From Bacillus pinisoli (GTDB lineage: Bacteria; Bacillota; Bacilli; Bacillales; SA4), in the NCBI RefSeq assembly GCF_023036475.1, contig NZ_JAJQKI010000007.1:84114-148113 (forward strand): a stretch of DNA of 64,000 nt. Reading direction: 5' to 3'. A program made the position numbers and the translations under genes. Each line of letters begins with the position of its first letter. Position 1 is the first letter of the stretch. The notes under the pieces are model-generated. The model worked only from the letters and a program-made list of their open reading frames with translations, searched no databases and was not told the origin of the DNA. Of this stretch, positions 47,963 to 56,282 are shown piece after piece.

Positions 47963-48894
47963 CGTTTACCGCCTGAATATATAAGTGTTTTAATTGGTTT
48001 TTGCTCAATACAAATCATGATCTCTTTTGTTAATTCTTTATACTCTTCGACTTTTTGGCCATTGGCTGTTGCTCTTGCAATATGCTCATAATTATGAATA
48101 ACAGTGTCAAATACATACTTTTCCCCTCCAATTGGAGAAAGCAGTGTTTCAATTTTCGCTTTCGTTAAGTCTTTCTTAAGGTCATTCATTACGGTATCGT
48201 AGTTTGCGGTTCCCTTTTTCAATGTTTCAAAGATCCCAAGTAACTCTGGCTTCTCCCCAAATAGAGCTTTTGCAAGAGTTGAATTTTCTGCGTCTACACA
48301 TTGGGTCTGATAGATTTTATCTACAGTTTTTATATAGTGGACGACCCCTCTTACACTCATGGTTTGGATAATGGAAGGTATAATGTAGTAATCCGACAAG
48401 AGAAACGCACCTTGTGTAATAATTGTATTGCTTGGTGGACAGTCAAATAAGATGTAATCAAAGTCATCTTCTATATGACTTGATTGGAAAAACTGTTGTA
48501 GAGCTAATAAATCATAGAACTCATCTTTTAGCATTTGGGCAAGGTCGTCGAGACCACCCCGTCTATAAAATATGTTAGATGGTATAAAATGAATACCTTC
48601 GTCCGTTTCTTTTATTAATGGTTTTTTATCGAGTGTTACGTGCAGTGAAGGATATTCCTTTTTCTGAAGCCAAATATCATAAACGTAATTTAAACATTCA
48701 TTTTCTTTTAACTTATCCAAATCAATATTTGTTCGTGCCAAACAAATCTCACTTAGTGAGCATTGTGGATCTAAGTCAATAAGTAAGACCTTTTTGCCTG
48801 CCTCAACCATATGTAAAGCAATTTGATAAATACTAGTTGTTTTCCCTACCCCACCCTTATAATTACCAACAAAGACTTTCCTTGCTTTTGGCAA
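47950..48894 (-). CDS. ParA/Soj-like ATPase
   Basis: 314-residue deviant-Walker ATPase. Walker A is NYKGGVGKTTS with the signature lysine, the A' motif is VLLIDLDPQCSLS, and Walker B is YILFDCPPS. Such ATPases position DNA or protein cargo on the nucleoid. It is longer than Soj and lacks an N-terminal DNA-binding domain. The partner gene is the helical protein behind it rather than a recognisable parB, and no replication gene or parS-like site is visible, so plasmid origin is possible but unproven. The start is a TTG with AAGGGGGG ahead. Confidence 0.88.
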   Translation of the reverse strand: MPKARKVFVGNYKGGVGKTTSIYQIALHMVEAGKKVLLIDLDPQCSLSEICLARTNIDLDKLKENECLNYVYDIWLQKKEYPSLHVTLDKKPLIKETDEGIHFIPSNIFYRRGGLDDLAQMLKDEFYDLLALQQFFQSSHIEDDFDYILFDCPPSNTIITQGAFLLSDYYIIPSIIQTMSVRGVVHYIKTVDKIYQTQCVDAENSTLAKALFGEKPELLGIFETLKKGTANYDTVMNDLKKDLTKAKIETLLSPIGGEKYVFDTVIHNYEHIARATANGQKVEEYKELTKEIMICIEQKPIKTLIYSGGKRWLK

Positions 48895-49098
48895 AGCTGT
48901 CCCCCCTTAGATATGATTCCCTTCATATTTATTAGGGGTTTTAATACTTATGCATTAAATATTCATCCGTAAAATACATTAAGTAACTCGGCACGAGAAA
49001 CCAACTTGTTCCTATATGTCTTAAATTAGGGTCAAGAAGCTTATACATTCCATTCCGCTTATTTGAAATTATGTTTTACTTGAAGGATAATAAGTTAA
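48895..49098. other. Upstream region of the ParA pair
   Basis: About 200 bases of AT-rich sequence between the ParA start and mobile element copy D. I see no iterated site that would serve as a partition centromere. Confidence 0.4.
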
Positions 49099-49289
49099 GG
49101 CTCTTTTCTAAAACTTTGTTGTTTTTCAAGCTAATTTTTCTAAAACCCACCTATTTTGTACACAAAACCATAGTGATAATTGTTAGAAAAGAGCAACTCT
49201 CTCTATTTAAATCACTGGACGTTGTACTACCGAGTAAAAATCCGGTAATTGGGATTTTTACGAAGTCAACAATCTTTACGAAAACAGCC
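49099..49289 (+). mobile_element. Non-autonomous GGCT element, copy D (191 bp)
   Basis: Starts GGCTCTTTTCTAAAACTTTG and ends TTTACGAAAACAGCC, same orientation as copy A. A perfect 8-bp direct repeat TAAGTTAA stands on both sides. Internal GAAAAGAGC and the AAAAATCC/GGATTTTT hairpin are conserved with copies A and B. It sits between the divergent ParA and MutT genes. Confidence 0.87.
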
Positions 49290-49322
49290 TAAGTTAAAGT
49301 ACTAGTAAGGAGTCGGATTCAA

Positions 49323-49724
49323 TTGAAAGAGATTAAAGTAGTTGCTGCTATCATTGAAAATGACCAAAAGGAACTTCTGTGTGCCTTACGTTCTTCCGAT
49401 ATGACTTTACCCAATCATTGGGAATTTCCAGGTGGAAAAGTTGAAAATAATGAGAATCTTTATACAGCTTTGGAAAGAGAGATTGCTGAAGAATTACAAT
49501 GTAAAATAGAAGCTAATGAGGTATTTCATGAAAATACACACCAATATGACGGGTTTCTTATCCGTTTAATAACCATTAAATGTAATATTATTGATGGTAT
49601 ACCAAATCCAAGCGAACACGCAGAAATTCTGTGGGTAAATAGAGAACGTCTAGGCTCATTAGTTTGGGCTCCTGCAGACATACCAGCCGTTGAACTCCTA
49701 ATAGCAGAAGGATCCGCTAACTAA
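49323..49724 (+). CDS. MutT-like Nudix hydrolase (8-oxo-dGTPase type)
   Basis: 133-residue Nudix protein. The box GGKVENNENLYTALEREIAEELQC is complete with its metal glutamates, and HWEFPGGK before it is the usual MutT lead. VVAAIIENDQKELLCALRS is the first strand pair. Likely role is cleansing the nucleotide pool of oxidised or modified bases; a CTP-pyrophosphohydrolase role is also possible for this branch. The start is a TTG at 49323 with AAGGAG about 11 bases ahead. Confidence 0.85.
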   Translation: MKEIKVVAAIIENDQKELLCALRSSDMTLPNHWEFPGGKVENNENLYTALEREIAEELQCKIEANEVFHENTHQYDGFLIRLITIKCNIIDGIPNPSEHAEILWVNRERLGSLVWAPADIPAVELLIAEGSAN

Positions 49725-49821
49725 TTACTTTCGTGCAAGTGTTGGTTGAAAAATTCTGTTTCAGGATAAAGACTTATTTCGTGTAAAGATCAAACATGTC
49801 CCTTTTAAAACATGTAACTTA

Positions 49822-49861
49822 AAAAGACAGCCTTGCTATTAAAGCAGAGCTGTCCTCTTTA
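49822..49861. terminator. Intrinsic terminator between convergent genes
   Basis: AAAGACAGC...GCTGTCCTCTTT hairpin between the MutT-like gene and glnA. Confidence 0.7.
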
Positions 49862-49931
49862 TTTTCAAAACGATCTTCGAGTATAGTAATTATAAAATAT
49901 TAAATTAATCAATGATTATTAAGAGTGTGGT

Positions 49932-51287
49932 CTAAAACTTAGAATGATAGTTTTCAATTTCCCAAGAATGTACTGCTGTACGGTAATTATCCCACTCCGC
50001 CTTCTTAAGTGCTACATATTCACGGTAAACGTGCTCTCCTAATGTCTTCAGACCAATTTCGTTTGCTTGTAGTTCAGCCAAAGCAGCCTCTAAGCTACCA
50101 GGAAGATTCTCAATACCAAGATCTGCACGAATATCTTCAGACATATGGAAAATATCTTCGTTAATTGGATTACGTACCTCTAAGCCTTTTTCAATACCAT
50201 CTAAACCAGCAGCTGCAATAACTGCAAAAGTCAGGTAAGGGTTTGAAGAAGGATCTGGGCAACGTAACTCAACTCGGGTTGCTAATCCTCTTTTTGCAGG
50301 AATACGAATTAATGCTGAACGGTTAGATGCCGACCAAGCAATATAGCACGGAGCCTCATATCCGGGTACTAAACGCTTATAAGAGTTTACTAATGGGTTT
50401 GTTACAGCAGTGAAGCTCTTTACGTTCTCTAAGAGACCTGCGATAAATTGGTATGCTTTTTCAGATAATTGATTCTTGTCTGCTGGATCATAAAAAGAGT
50501 TTTCGTTTCCTTCAAATAATGACATGTTAACGTGCATACCAGAACCGTTAATTCCGAAAACTGGCTTTGGCATGAATGTAGCATGAAGACCGTATTGTCT
50601 TGCGATAGTTTTAACAACCCATTTGTAAGTCGTTGCATGGTCTGCTGCGGTTAATACATCAGCATACTTAAAGTTAATTTCATGCTGCCCTTCCGCAACT
50701 TCATGGTGAGAAGCTTCAATCGTGAATCCCATTGCCTTTAAAGCACGGTAAATTTCTAATCGAACGCGCTCACCAATATCTTTAGGTGATGGCTCGAAGT
50801 ATCCTGCGCGGTCGCTTAACTCTGTAGTTGGATAGCCGTATTCATCTGTTTTAAATAAGAAAAATTCGAGTTCAGGACCTACAGAAATCATATAGCCTTG
50901 ATCAGCAGCACGATCTACTACCTTTTTTAAAACGTTTCTTGTATCCCCTTCAAATAAAGTACCGTCAGGGTTAGAAACAGAGCAAAGGAAACGAGCTTCT
51001 GAGTAGCCATCTTCGACTGTCCAAGGTAAAACTGTGAATGTATTAAGATCAGGAACTAAATAAAGATCAGACTTGTTAATTGGTGAAAATCCTTTAATGG
51101 AAGAACCATCAAACATCATTTTTCCTTCTACAACATCTTCTAATTGCGCGGTAGTTACCGTTACGTGCTTTAAGATACCTTCAATATCAACAAACTGTAG
51201 GTGTAAAAGCTCTACACTCTTTTTATTTATTGTCTCTTTAATCTGTTCAAGTAGACCAGTATTTTCTTTAGTAATTACATTCCCCAT
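49932..51287 (-). CDS. glnA: Glutamine synthetase type I, lacking the feedback arginine
   Basis: 451-residue GSI that makes glutamine from glutamate, ammonia and ATP as a dodecamer. MFDGSSIKGF, GPELEFFLF, EASHHEVAEGQHEINFKYA, NGSGMHVNMSLF, NSYKRLVPGYEAPCY and RVELRCPDPSSNPYL carry the metal, ATP and glutamate residues. At the position of B. subtilis Arg62 (GFVRIEESD), which mediates feedback inhibition by glutamine, this protein reads GFSPINKSD, so arginine is replaced by proline. It may be a second synthetase or a feedback-resistant form. No glnR is adjacent. Two GlnR/TnrA boxes overlap its promoter and start. Confidence 0.95.
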   Translation of the reverse strand: MGNVITKENTGLLEQIKETINKKSVELLHLQFVDIEGILKHVTVTTAQLEDVVEGKMMFDGSSIKGFSPINKSDLYLVPDLNTFTVLPWTVEDGYSEARFLCSVSNPDGTLFEGDTRNVLKKVVDRAADQGYMISVGPELEFFLFKTDEYGYPTTELSDRAGYFEPSPKDIGERVRLEIYRALKAMGFTIEASHHEVAEGQHEINFKYADVLTAADHATTYKWVVKTIARQYGLHATFMPKPVFGINGSGMHVNMSLFEGNENSFYDPADKNQLSEKAYQFIAGLLENVKSFTAVTNPLVNSYKRLVPGYEAPCYIAWSASNRSALIRIPAKRGLATRVELRCPDPSSNPYLTFAVIAAAGLDGIEKGLEVRNPINEDIFHMSEDIRADLGIENLPGSLEAALAELQANEIGLKTLGEHVYREYVALKKAEWDNYRTAVHSWEIENYHSKF

Positions 51288-51303
51288 GTTATATTACCTC
51301 ACA
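51287..51303. promoter_or_regulatory. GlnR/TnrA box 2 (over glnA start codon)
   Basis: TGTTATATTACCTCACA fits TGTNA-N7-TNACA exactly and covers the ribosome binding site and start codon of glnA. Confidence 0.65.
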
Positions 51304-51309
51304 TTATCA

Positions 51310-51326
51310 TGTTATTTTTCCTTACA
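51310..51326. promoter_or_regulatory. GlnR/TnrA box 1 (over transcription start)
   Basis: TGTTATTTTTCCTTACA fits TGTNA-N7-TNACA exactly, 23 bases centre to centre from box 2 and just downstream of the -10 element. Confidence 0.72.
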
Positions 51327-51329
51327 TTG

Positions 51330-51358
51330 ATTATATGGAGAATTTAGTTTTTTGACAA
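51330..51358 (-). promoter_or_regulatory. Sigma-A promoter of glnA
   Basis: TTGTCA, 17 bases, TATAAT on the minus strand; the GlnR/TnrA boxes begin right behind it. Confidence 0.78.
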
Positions 51359-51559
51359 TAGTTTTTATTCAACTTTTTTATTAAATTTTCTGAAAGCGTT
51401 TACTGGTCTACTATGATAAAATATGAGACTGAAACGTAAACTTCACCTTAGAGTGGTATACTTTGAATTTATAGGAAATATTTCAATATACTTATATATA
51501 TCATCTATTTCCTAAGGTCCTTCTACCAAGGATAAAAGTATAACAAAATGGTAAACCCA

Positions 51560-51593
51560 AAAAGACTGAATCCAATTGAATCCAGTCTTTTAC
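51560..51593 (-). terminator. Intrinsic terminator
   Basis: AAAAGACTG...CAGTCTTTT hairpin downstream of the fasciclin gene. Confidence 0.8.
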
Positions 51594-51617
51594 TTTGTAT
51601 TGATATGTATCTGATAG

Positions 51618-52103
51618 TTAAGGTAATAACACTTTATCTACCACATGAATTACACCATTTGAAGCTTCAACATCTGGTTTGATTACTTTAGCATCATTTA
51701 CCTTAACTGGATTTAGAGAAATAGTTACTTCTTGATCAGCTAACGTTTTTACCTTCATTCCGTCCTTTAAGTCAGTCGATAAAACTTTTCCTGAAACTAC
51801 ATGGTATAGAAGAATCTTCTTTAAATCCTCTCTAGCTAGTAGTTCTTCTGCTGTAATATTTAAATCTTTAAGTAATTTTTTGAATGCATCATCTGTTGGA
51901 GCGAAAACCGTAAATGGCCCATTTCCTTTAAGTGTTTCAACCAGTTCTGCTTTTTTAAGTGCTGCTACCAAAATCTCAAAATCACCTGACTCTACAGCAA
52001 TATCAACAATGTCTTTACTTGTACTTTCAGCTGCAAACGCTCCAGTAGAATAGGATGCGAACAACATAAACAAACAAAATACGATAGTAAATTTTTTCTT
52101 CAT
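51618..52103 (-). CDS. Secreted fasciclin-domain protein
   Basis: 161 residues: signal peptide 1-24 (cut near AFA-AE) and a single fasciclin (FAS1) domain. DIAVESGDFEILVAALKKA, NGPFTVFAPTDDAF (box H1), LLYHVVSGKVLSTDL and SNGVIHVVDKVLLP (box H2) are all present. FAS1 domains mediate adhesion to surfaces or matrix. No anchor is visible, so it is probably released. AAGGAGG precedes the ATG. Single-gene unit. Confidence 0.93.
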   Translation of the reverse strand: MKKKFTIVFCLFMLFASYSTGAFAAESTSKDIVDIAVESGDFEILVAALKKAELVETLKGNGPFTVFAPTDDAFKKLLKDLNITAEELLAREDLKKILLYHVVSGKVLSTDLKDGMKVKTLADQEVTISLNPVKVNDAKVIKPDVEASNGVIHVVDKVLLP

Positions 52104-52399
52104 TCTTTATCCTCCTTATTATTAAACCCTTATTTTTGCATCTTTAAATATGAATCCTAATCTAGTCCTGTCACCTCCAAATGTAAAAATCTAAAGCTAG
52201 TATTCGTTTAAAATATTTTTTTATCCTCAATATATCGAATAAGTTTATAGCGGTATTTCTAAGGTCGGAATAATTTATAGAATGTAATTAAGGTTAAGTT
52301 ATTAGTATGTTCACGTGGCTTATTGGCTTGCCCAGTTATACTGTTCAGTTACGAAACTATCTATACAAGAAAAAACCTTCCTAAAATAAACCTAATCCG

Positions 52400-52459
52400 T
52401 TCCGTTTCGGGGTGCATATCCCCTAAATGGAAATGAAAATGGCGTGCAAACTAATAACA
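52400..52459 (+). repeat. 60-bp direct repeat, copy R1
   Basis: Begins TTCCGTTTCGGGGTGCATAT and includes AAAATGGCGTGCAAACTAA. About 85% identical by eye to R2 at 54848-54908. The two copies flank the decayed coiled-coil, secreted-protein and matrixin genes. Confidence 0.7.
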
Positions 52460-52477
52460 GTTTTGACACGCCATTTT
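52437..52477. terminator. Near-palindromic hairpin
   Basis: AAAATGGCGTG paired with CACGCCATTTT, with inner CAAACT/AGTTTTG pairing. Overlaps the right part of repeat R1. Confidence 0.55.
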
Positions 52478-52565
52478 CTAATTTATGATTTTTTTTAGTC
52501 CTGGAAATAGAAAAGATCTTATGGTGCTAAAGCCCCTTATAGATTAATAAAGATAAAAGAAAAAT

Positions 52566-52583
52566 GAGTGCATCATTGCACTC
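52566..52583 (-). terminator. Terminator-like hairpin
   Basis: GAGTGCA-TCAT-TGCACTC followed by a T-rich stretch on the minus strand, next to the coiled-coil pseudogene stop. Confidence 0.6.
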
Positions 52584-52832
52584 TAATTGTTATTTTTAGA
52601 CTTTAACATGTAAAGTTCTTTTTCAAGTTTATTTACTTTATCAGCAATAAAATCAACATCCATAATTCTTGATTCGGTAGTTAACTCAAATTGTCCACCA
52701 AACACCTACTAATTTTGTTTCAATGACATCAAATCTATTGTGCATCTCTGTTTTTAATTGACTAATCTCTGACTTCATACCCTTCATTTCCTTACTCAAT
52801 TCTGTAAGTAGTTCAAGAATTTGGTTATCCAT
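52583..52832 (-). pseudogene. Frameshifted short coiled-coil protein
   Basis: An ATG at 52832 with a good GAGGTGAT starts MDNQILELLTELSKEMKGMK and SEISQLKTEMHNRFDVIETK, a charged coiled coil. It then meets a stop. Changing frame at about 52705 continues as GGQFELTTESRIMDVDFIAD and KVNKLEKELYMLKSKNNN up to 52583. Together they make one protein of about 82 residues, broken by a single-base shift. Such short coiled-coil proteins are common in Bacillus genomes and mobile regions; function is not known. Confidence 0.7.
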
Positions 52833-53223
52833 TTTATCACCTCTATTACTTATTATAGTTGATAGTTAAAAAACAAGCATCACCTTTTTGAATAATACAT
52901 CTGTCTCTCTTGTATTAAATTCATCCTTTACTTCAACAACAAAGCCCACTTATCCAATCTCTCCCTTTCCGGGGTTTATACAGAATCCATATTGCTAAAT
53001 ATTATTGTTCAGTCATGCTATCATGATTCCACTTCCATCTGAATGGTCAGTCCTGCCATCTACAAAATAAAAATAGTGCCAATTTCCCTAAGAACAGCTT
53101 CTAATCCTGCTTTGATCAGTAGCTGTTCTATTTCAATATTTGCCCCCGATAACAATAAGCATGAACTATATTACTTTAAGAGCTCTTCTAATAAAGCACA
53201 AACTTTAAGAGTCTAGAAATAAA
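52833..53223. other. Gene-poor stretch with a short possible gene remnant
   Basis: About 390 bases without an intact gene. On the minus strand near 53070-53165 a short frame reads IEIEQLLIKAGLEAVLREIG before a stop, and the same bases form a hairpin (AGAACAGCT/AGCTGTTCT). It could be the tail of a lost gene or simply the terminator of the secreted-protein gene; I cannot decide. Confidence 0.35.
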
Positions 53224-53829
53224 CTAGTTTAAGTAATCACTATATTTTTCTTCTAACACCTTAATCATGCTATTATGCGCTTCTAAAACTTCATGATCAT
53301 AATGTTTTCTTTCATTATTTTCTAATCTCTTTCTTTCTGATTTATCTTCTTCAAACGCAAATTTCCCAAATACAACTCCCTTAATATTATATGAACCAAC
53401 TGAAGGTCCATTTTCTGATTCATTTAGTTCGAGGAAAAGGATATATTTTTTATTATCTTCCATAGGTAGATATCCATTTACACTTAATAGTTGATCATGA
53501 TTCTCTTCGTATGCTGCAGTCTCTAATATAGTTATCTTCTTATCTATAACACGTTCAGTATCATTTTTAATAACAGATTTCACCTCAAAATCTGAAAGTG
53601 TGAAATAATAGTTAGGTATTCCTTCTTCGTCTCTATCAAAAATAGACTTCCCATCTATTTTTTTTCCAATTACAATTAAAGGGGATTCTTTTTCCAATTC
53701 ATCTAATGAGTTATATATTTTCTCAACCTTACCTTCAGATACAACAACTTCTGAATTATTTGGAAAGGCAAATACCACACCTAAAGTTATACCTGCTAAC
53801 AGAACTCCAGTTAAAATTAATTTATTCAT
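53224..53829 (-). CDS. Exported protein of unknown function
   Basis: 201 residues. N-terminal hydrophobic segment (LILTGVLLAGITLGVVFAF) acts as signal peptide or membrane anchor. The mature part is acidic and beta-rich up to about residue 160 (SPLIVIGKKIDG, KYILFLELNE, NIKGVVFGKFAFEED) and ends in a charged helix. I recognise no family. GGGGGAAT precedes the ATG, 15 bases after the matrixin-like gene, so the two are likely co-transcribed and may act together outside the cell. Confidence 0.7.
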   Translation of the reverse strand: MNKLILTGVLLAGITLGVVFAFPNNSEVVVSEGKVEKIYNSLDELEKESPLIVIGKKIDGKSIFDRDEEGIPNYYFTLSDFEVKSVIKNDTERVIDKKITILETAAYEENHDQLLSVNGYLPMEDNKKYILFLELNESENGPSVGSYNIKGVVFGKFAFEEDKSERKRLENNERKHYDHEVLEAHNSMIKVLEEKYSDYLN

Positions 53830-53844
53830 TAATTGATTCCCCCA

Positions 53845-54446
53845 TTATGGATAAACTGCATTGATGCCATTATAATCATCTGTTTGTGGTGAAAGACAAT
53901 TACACCAACCTTTTCCTATCATGACAGATTTTAGGTAGTCTTCATGAGACAATCCTAAAATGTGTCCCATTTCGTGTATCATTGTTTCTTTCTTTAAATC
54001 TGGACCTATGTCTTCAAAATCTTCGTCATTATAGTTATCTTTCCTTTGTAAACTAAACAATGATACCCTATTTGACAGGCAGACCCATCACTTTTATATT
54101 TAATGGCACTTGCATAATAACCTCCGAGGTCCACTTCGTTAGATGAAACAATACTAGTTTTTGTGCCGTTACTTGTACTAGTGGAACTTTTAGCAATTTG
54201 CACTTTGGAGGAGGGATTCCATGCAGTTACAAATGAGCTATAGGACTTGTACCCTTCATTAATAGTTGTTGAATCAACAAAATAAGTTAAACTATTAGGA
54301 CTGCTCCAATACACACCATTTATGTAGTAGGCTTCAATAGTTTGTTTTGAGACGTAATAAACTATAATAAAAACTAATGATAGAACTAGAATATCCAACA
54401 GCCTTTTTTTCAGTAAAGAGCGACCTTTATGCGTTGTATTAATCAT
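53845..54446 (-). pseudogene. Frameshifted matrixin-like zinc metalloprotease
   Basis: The N-terminal part (from ATG 54446, AGGTGG ahead) has a basic start, a membrane helix (ILVLSLVFIIVYYVS) and an extracytoplasmic domain (PNSLTYFVDSTTINEGY). It ends out of frame near 54006. The overlapping second frame carries on with EDFEDIGPDLKKETMIHEMG and HILGLSHEDYLKSVM, which contains the metzincin zinc site HExxHxxGxxH, and ends AVYP at 53845. Joined, they give a roughly 195-residue membrane-anchored matrixin-like protease. A single frameshift in the overlap (54006-54060) breaks it unless it is a sequencing error or programmed. Confidence 0.75.
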
Positions 54447-54945
54447 TCTTACCACCTATGATTTTTTGCCGAGAATCGATAACATATTTGCTATTTAACC
54501 TAAAGCTTAAACTATAAATATTTCCATTAAACAACAAAATATTACAACTATTAACAATATTACAACACAACATTTAGGAATAGTTGTATATAATTATATA
54601 TTTTTGATTAATCTCTTAAAATATTATCAAAGTAGTGTCTATACAATGTTTCAAAGAGGAGAAATTGAAGTTCAAGAGTTTTTACAAAAAGGAAGCCTTA
54701 TGAGCTTTAGTTTCAAACCCATATAGAAGGATTAGTGAAGTTGCTTGTCTTTCTATAAGAAATGAAAGAGTTTACTGGTTACCAACCTCCGTAGTCTTAG
54801 AATCTAGGTCCATTATCACAAACCAGTTGTTCAATATTTATAAACTGTTCCGTTTTTGGGGTGCATATCATGTAATTGGCAATGAAAATGGCGTGTAAAC
54901 TGATAACATTATCAAGACCTAAATTTAAAAAAATTAAATAAATTA
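54447..54945. other. Gene-free AT-rich region with repeat R2
   Basis: No convincing gene. It holds the second copy of the 60-bp repeat and only short broken frames. Confidence 0.45.
54848..54908 (+). repeat. 60-bp direct repeat, copy R2
   Basis: Begins TTCCGTTTTTGGGGTGCATA and includes AAAATGGCGTGTAAACTGA. Same orientation as R1, 2.4 kb away; the palindrome partner arm seen next to R1 is lost here. Confidence 0.7.
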
Positions 54946-54987
54946 AAGGGCATAACATATTATATATGACTAATATGTTATGCCCTT
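54946..54987. terminator. Strong hairpin upstream of the IS110 remnant
   Basis: Perfect 17-bp stem (AAGGGCATAACATATTA with TAATATGTTATGCCCTT) around an 8-base loop, with T-rich sequence behind on the plus strand. It may insulate the IS from outside transcription. Confidence 0.65.
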
Positions 54988-54999
54988 CTTATTCAAGTA

Positions 55000-55259
55000 A
55001 CGCACCCGTTCGTAATATAAGGTTAGCCAGAATTTTCTGGTTGACCTATTTTTATATGGTCTTATGATAACGGTAGTCGGGGTAGAACGTCGCACCCGTG
55101 GGAATCAATCCCGTTAGCTAAACTGTTCACCCCCTACTTGAATAAACATGTTTCAGGCTGGTTGGGACATTGTGATCCCGTTTAACAAGCGAACCTATGA
55201 CATTACAAGAAGCTTTAGGGGTTACCGACAAATGATGTATTTCTAGGAGGAGATATTGT
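55000..55259 (+). ncRNA. Candidate IS110 left-end non-coding (bridge RNA) region
   Basis: About 260 bases directly ahead of the IS110 transposase start, without a gene but with several pairable segments: GGTTAGCCAGAA/TTCTGGTTGACC at 55020-55045 and CCCGT/GGGAATC-type pairs around 55090-55120. IS110-group elements carry their bridge RNA in this left-end position. Extent and folding are not determined from sequence alone; the assignment rests on position. Confidence 0.4.
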
Positions 55260-56260
55260 ATGAATCCAGTCATTGGTCTGGATGTATCAAAAGGAGAAAG
55301 TCAGGTTCAAGCATTTTTAGATAAAGGCCAACCTTATCGTAAGAGCTTTAGTATTAAACACATTACTGAAGGATTAGGTAGTTTATTAGAGTTCCTTAAA
55401 GAGGTTGAAAATTCAGCTGGTAGTAATCAACCTACGGTCGTTTTAGAATCAACTGGGCACTACCATATTCCTGTTATTCAGTTTCTAGAGGAGCAAAATT
55501 ATGTTTATATTGTCGTCAATCCTCTTATCTCACATAGAGCAAAGAGTTCAAGTCTACGCAAGGTAAAGATAGATGCGGTAGATGCCTATCACCTTTGTGA
55601 ATTGTTTTATAAAGAAGAGTTAGAGCCTTATAAAAAGCGAGGTATTCAACTCCTAAACCTTCGTAATCTTACTAGGCAGCAAGAGAGTATCGCTGAAGTA
55701 TCAGCAAAAACTAAACTACAACTTCACTCATTATTAGATCAGGTCTTCCCTGAGTATAGAGGTGTTTTTGGTAGTTTATACTCAAAGGTTTCGTTGCTTA
55801 CATTACTAGCATTCCCAACCTCTCAGGCTGTGTTAAGTGTAAGTGAAAGAGAGCTGCCGAAAAGATTGGTTCATTATGTATAAGTCGCTCTGATGCCTGG
55901 GCAAAAGAAAGGGCAGAGAACCCTTCGTAACCCATTTCAGAACAACCTGTACCAGAGTCATATCTTTAATCTTGCTTTTTGGCATCATTAAAACGTTCTA
56001 TCTCTCCAACCTCAGAAATAATCGTTGCCGCGATTTTTTCTCCGATACCAGGGATAGATTGGAGTATCTCATATTCTTCAATTTCACTAGCGAGGGCATC
56101 TATTTCAGCCGCAATCTTAGATAGATGCTCTTGATATTGAAGAACCATACTAACTAATAACAAGCCCTTTAGAGTAGCAGTTATTGCATGTGTTAATAAG
56201 CTCTTACATTGGATTTATGCCTTACTAAAAAGCAGAACTACTTTCCAAGATATAGATTAA
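55260..56260 (+). pseudogene. IS110-family transposase, broken by frameshift, internal inversion and deletion
   Basis: The N-terminal DEDD RuvC-like domain is readable from ATG 55260 (GLDVSKGESQVQAF, VVLESTGHYHIPVIQFL, RKVKIDAVDAYHLCELF) to a stop at 55883. Shifted frames continue as SDAWAKERAEN and then RNPFQNNLYQSHIFN up to 55970. The segment 55971-56164, bounded by CTTG and CAAG, is inverted: read on the minus strand it gives MVLQYQEHLSKIAAEIDALA and LQSIPGIGEKIAATIISEVG, exactly the next part of the protein. After it the plus strand resumes with KPFRVAVIACVNKLLHWIYA to the stop at 56258. About 90 residues with the catalytic serine region are missing. Clearly inactive. Confidence 0.88.
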
Positions 56261-56282
56261 AAACTATATCTAACTAAATACA

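Larger units (their letters stand above)
52104..52582. other. Gene-free region with repeat R1 and a near-palindrome
   Basis: About 480 bases without a gene. It contains the first copy of a 60-bp repeat (52400-52459) and a 41-bp near-palindrome (52437-52477, AAAATGGCGTG...CACGCCATTTT) that could terminate transcription. A second hairpin (52566-52583, GAGTGCA/TGCACTC) ends the decayed coiled-coil gene. Confidence 0.5.

Noticed and set aside
47429..48894. Integrated plasmid with replication origin
   Set aside because: No replication protein, iterons or parS-like sites are visible near the ParA pair.
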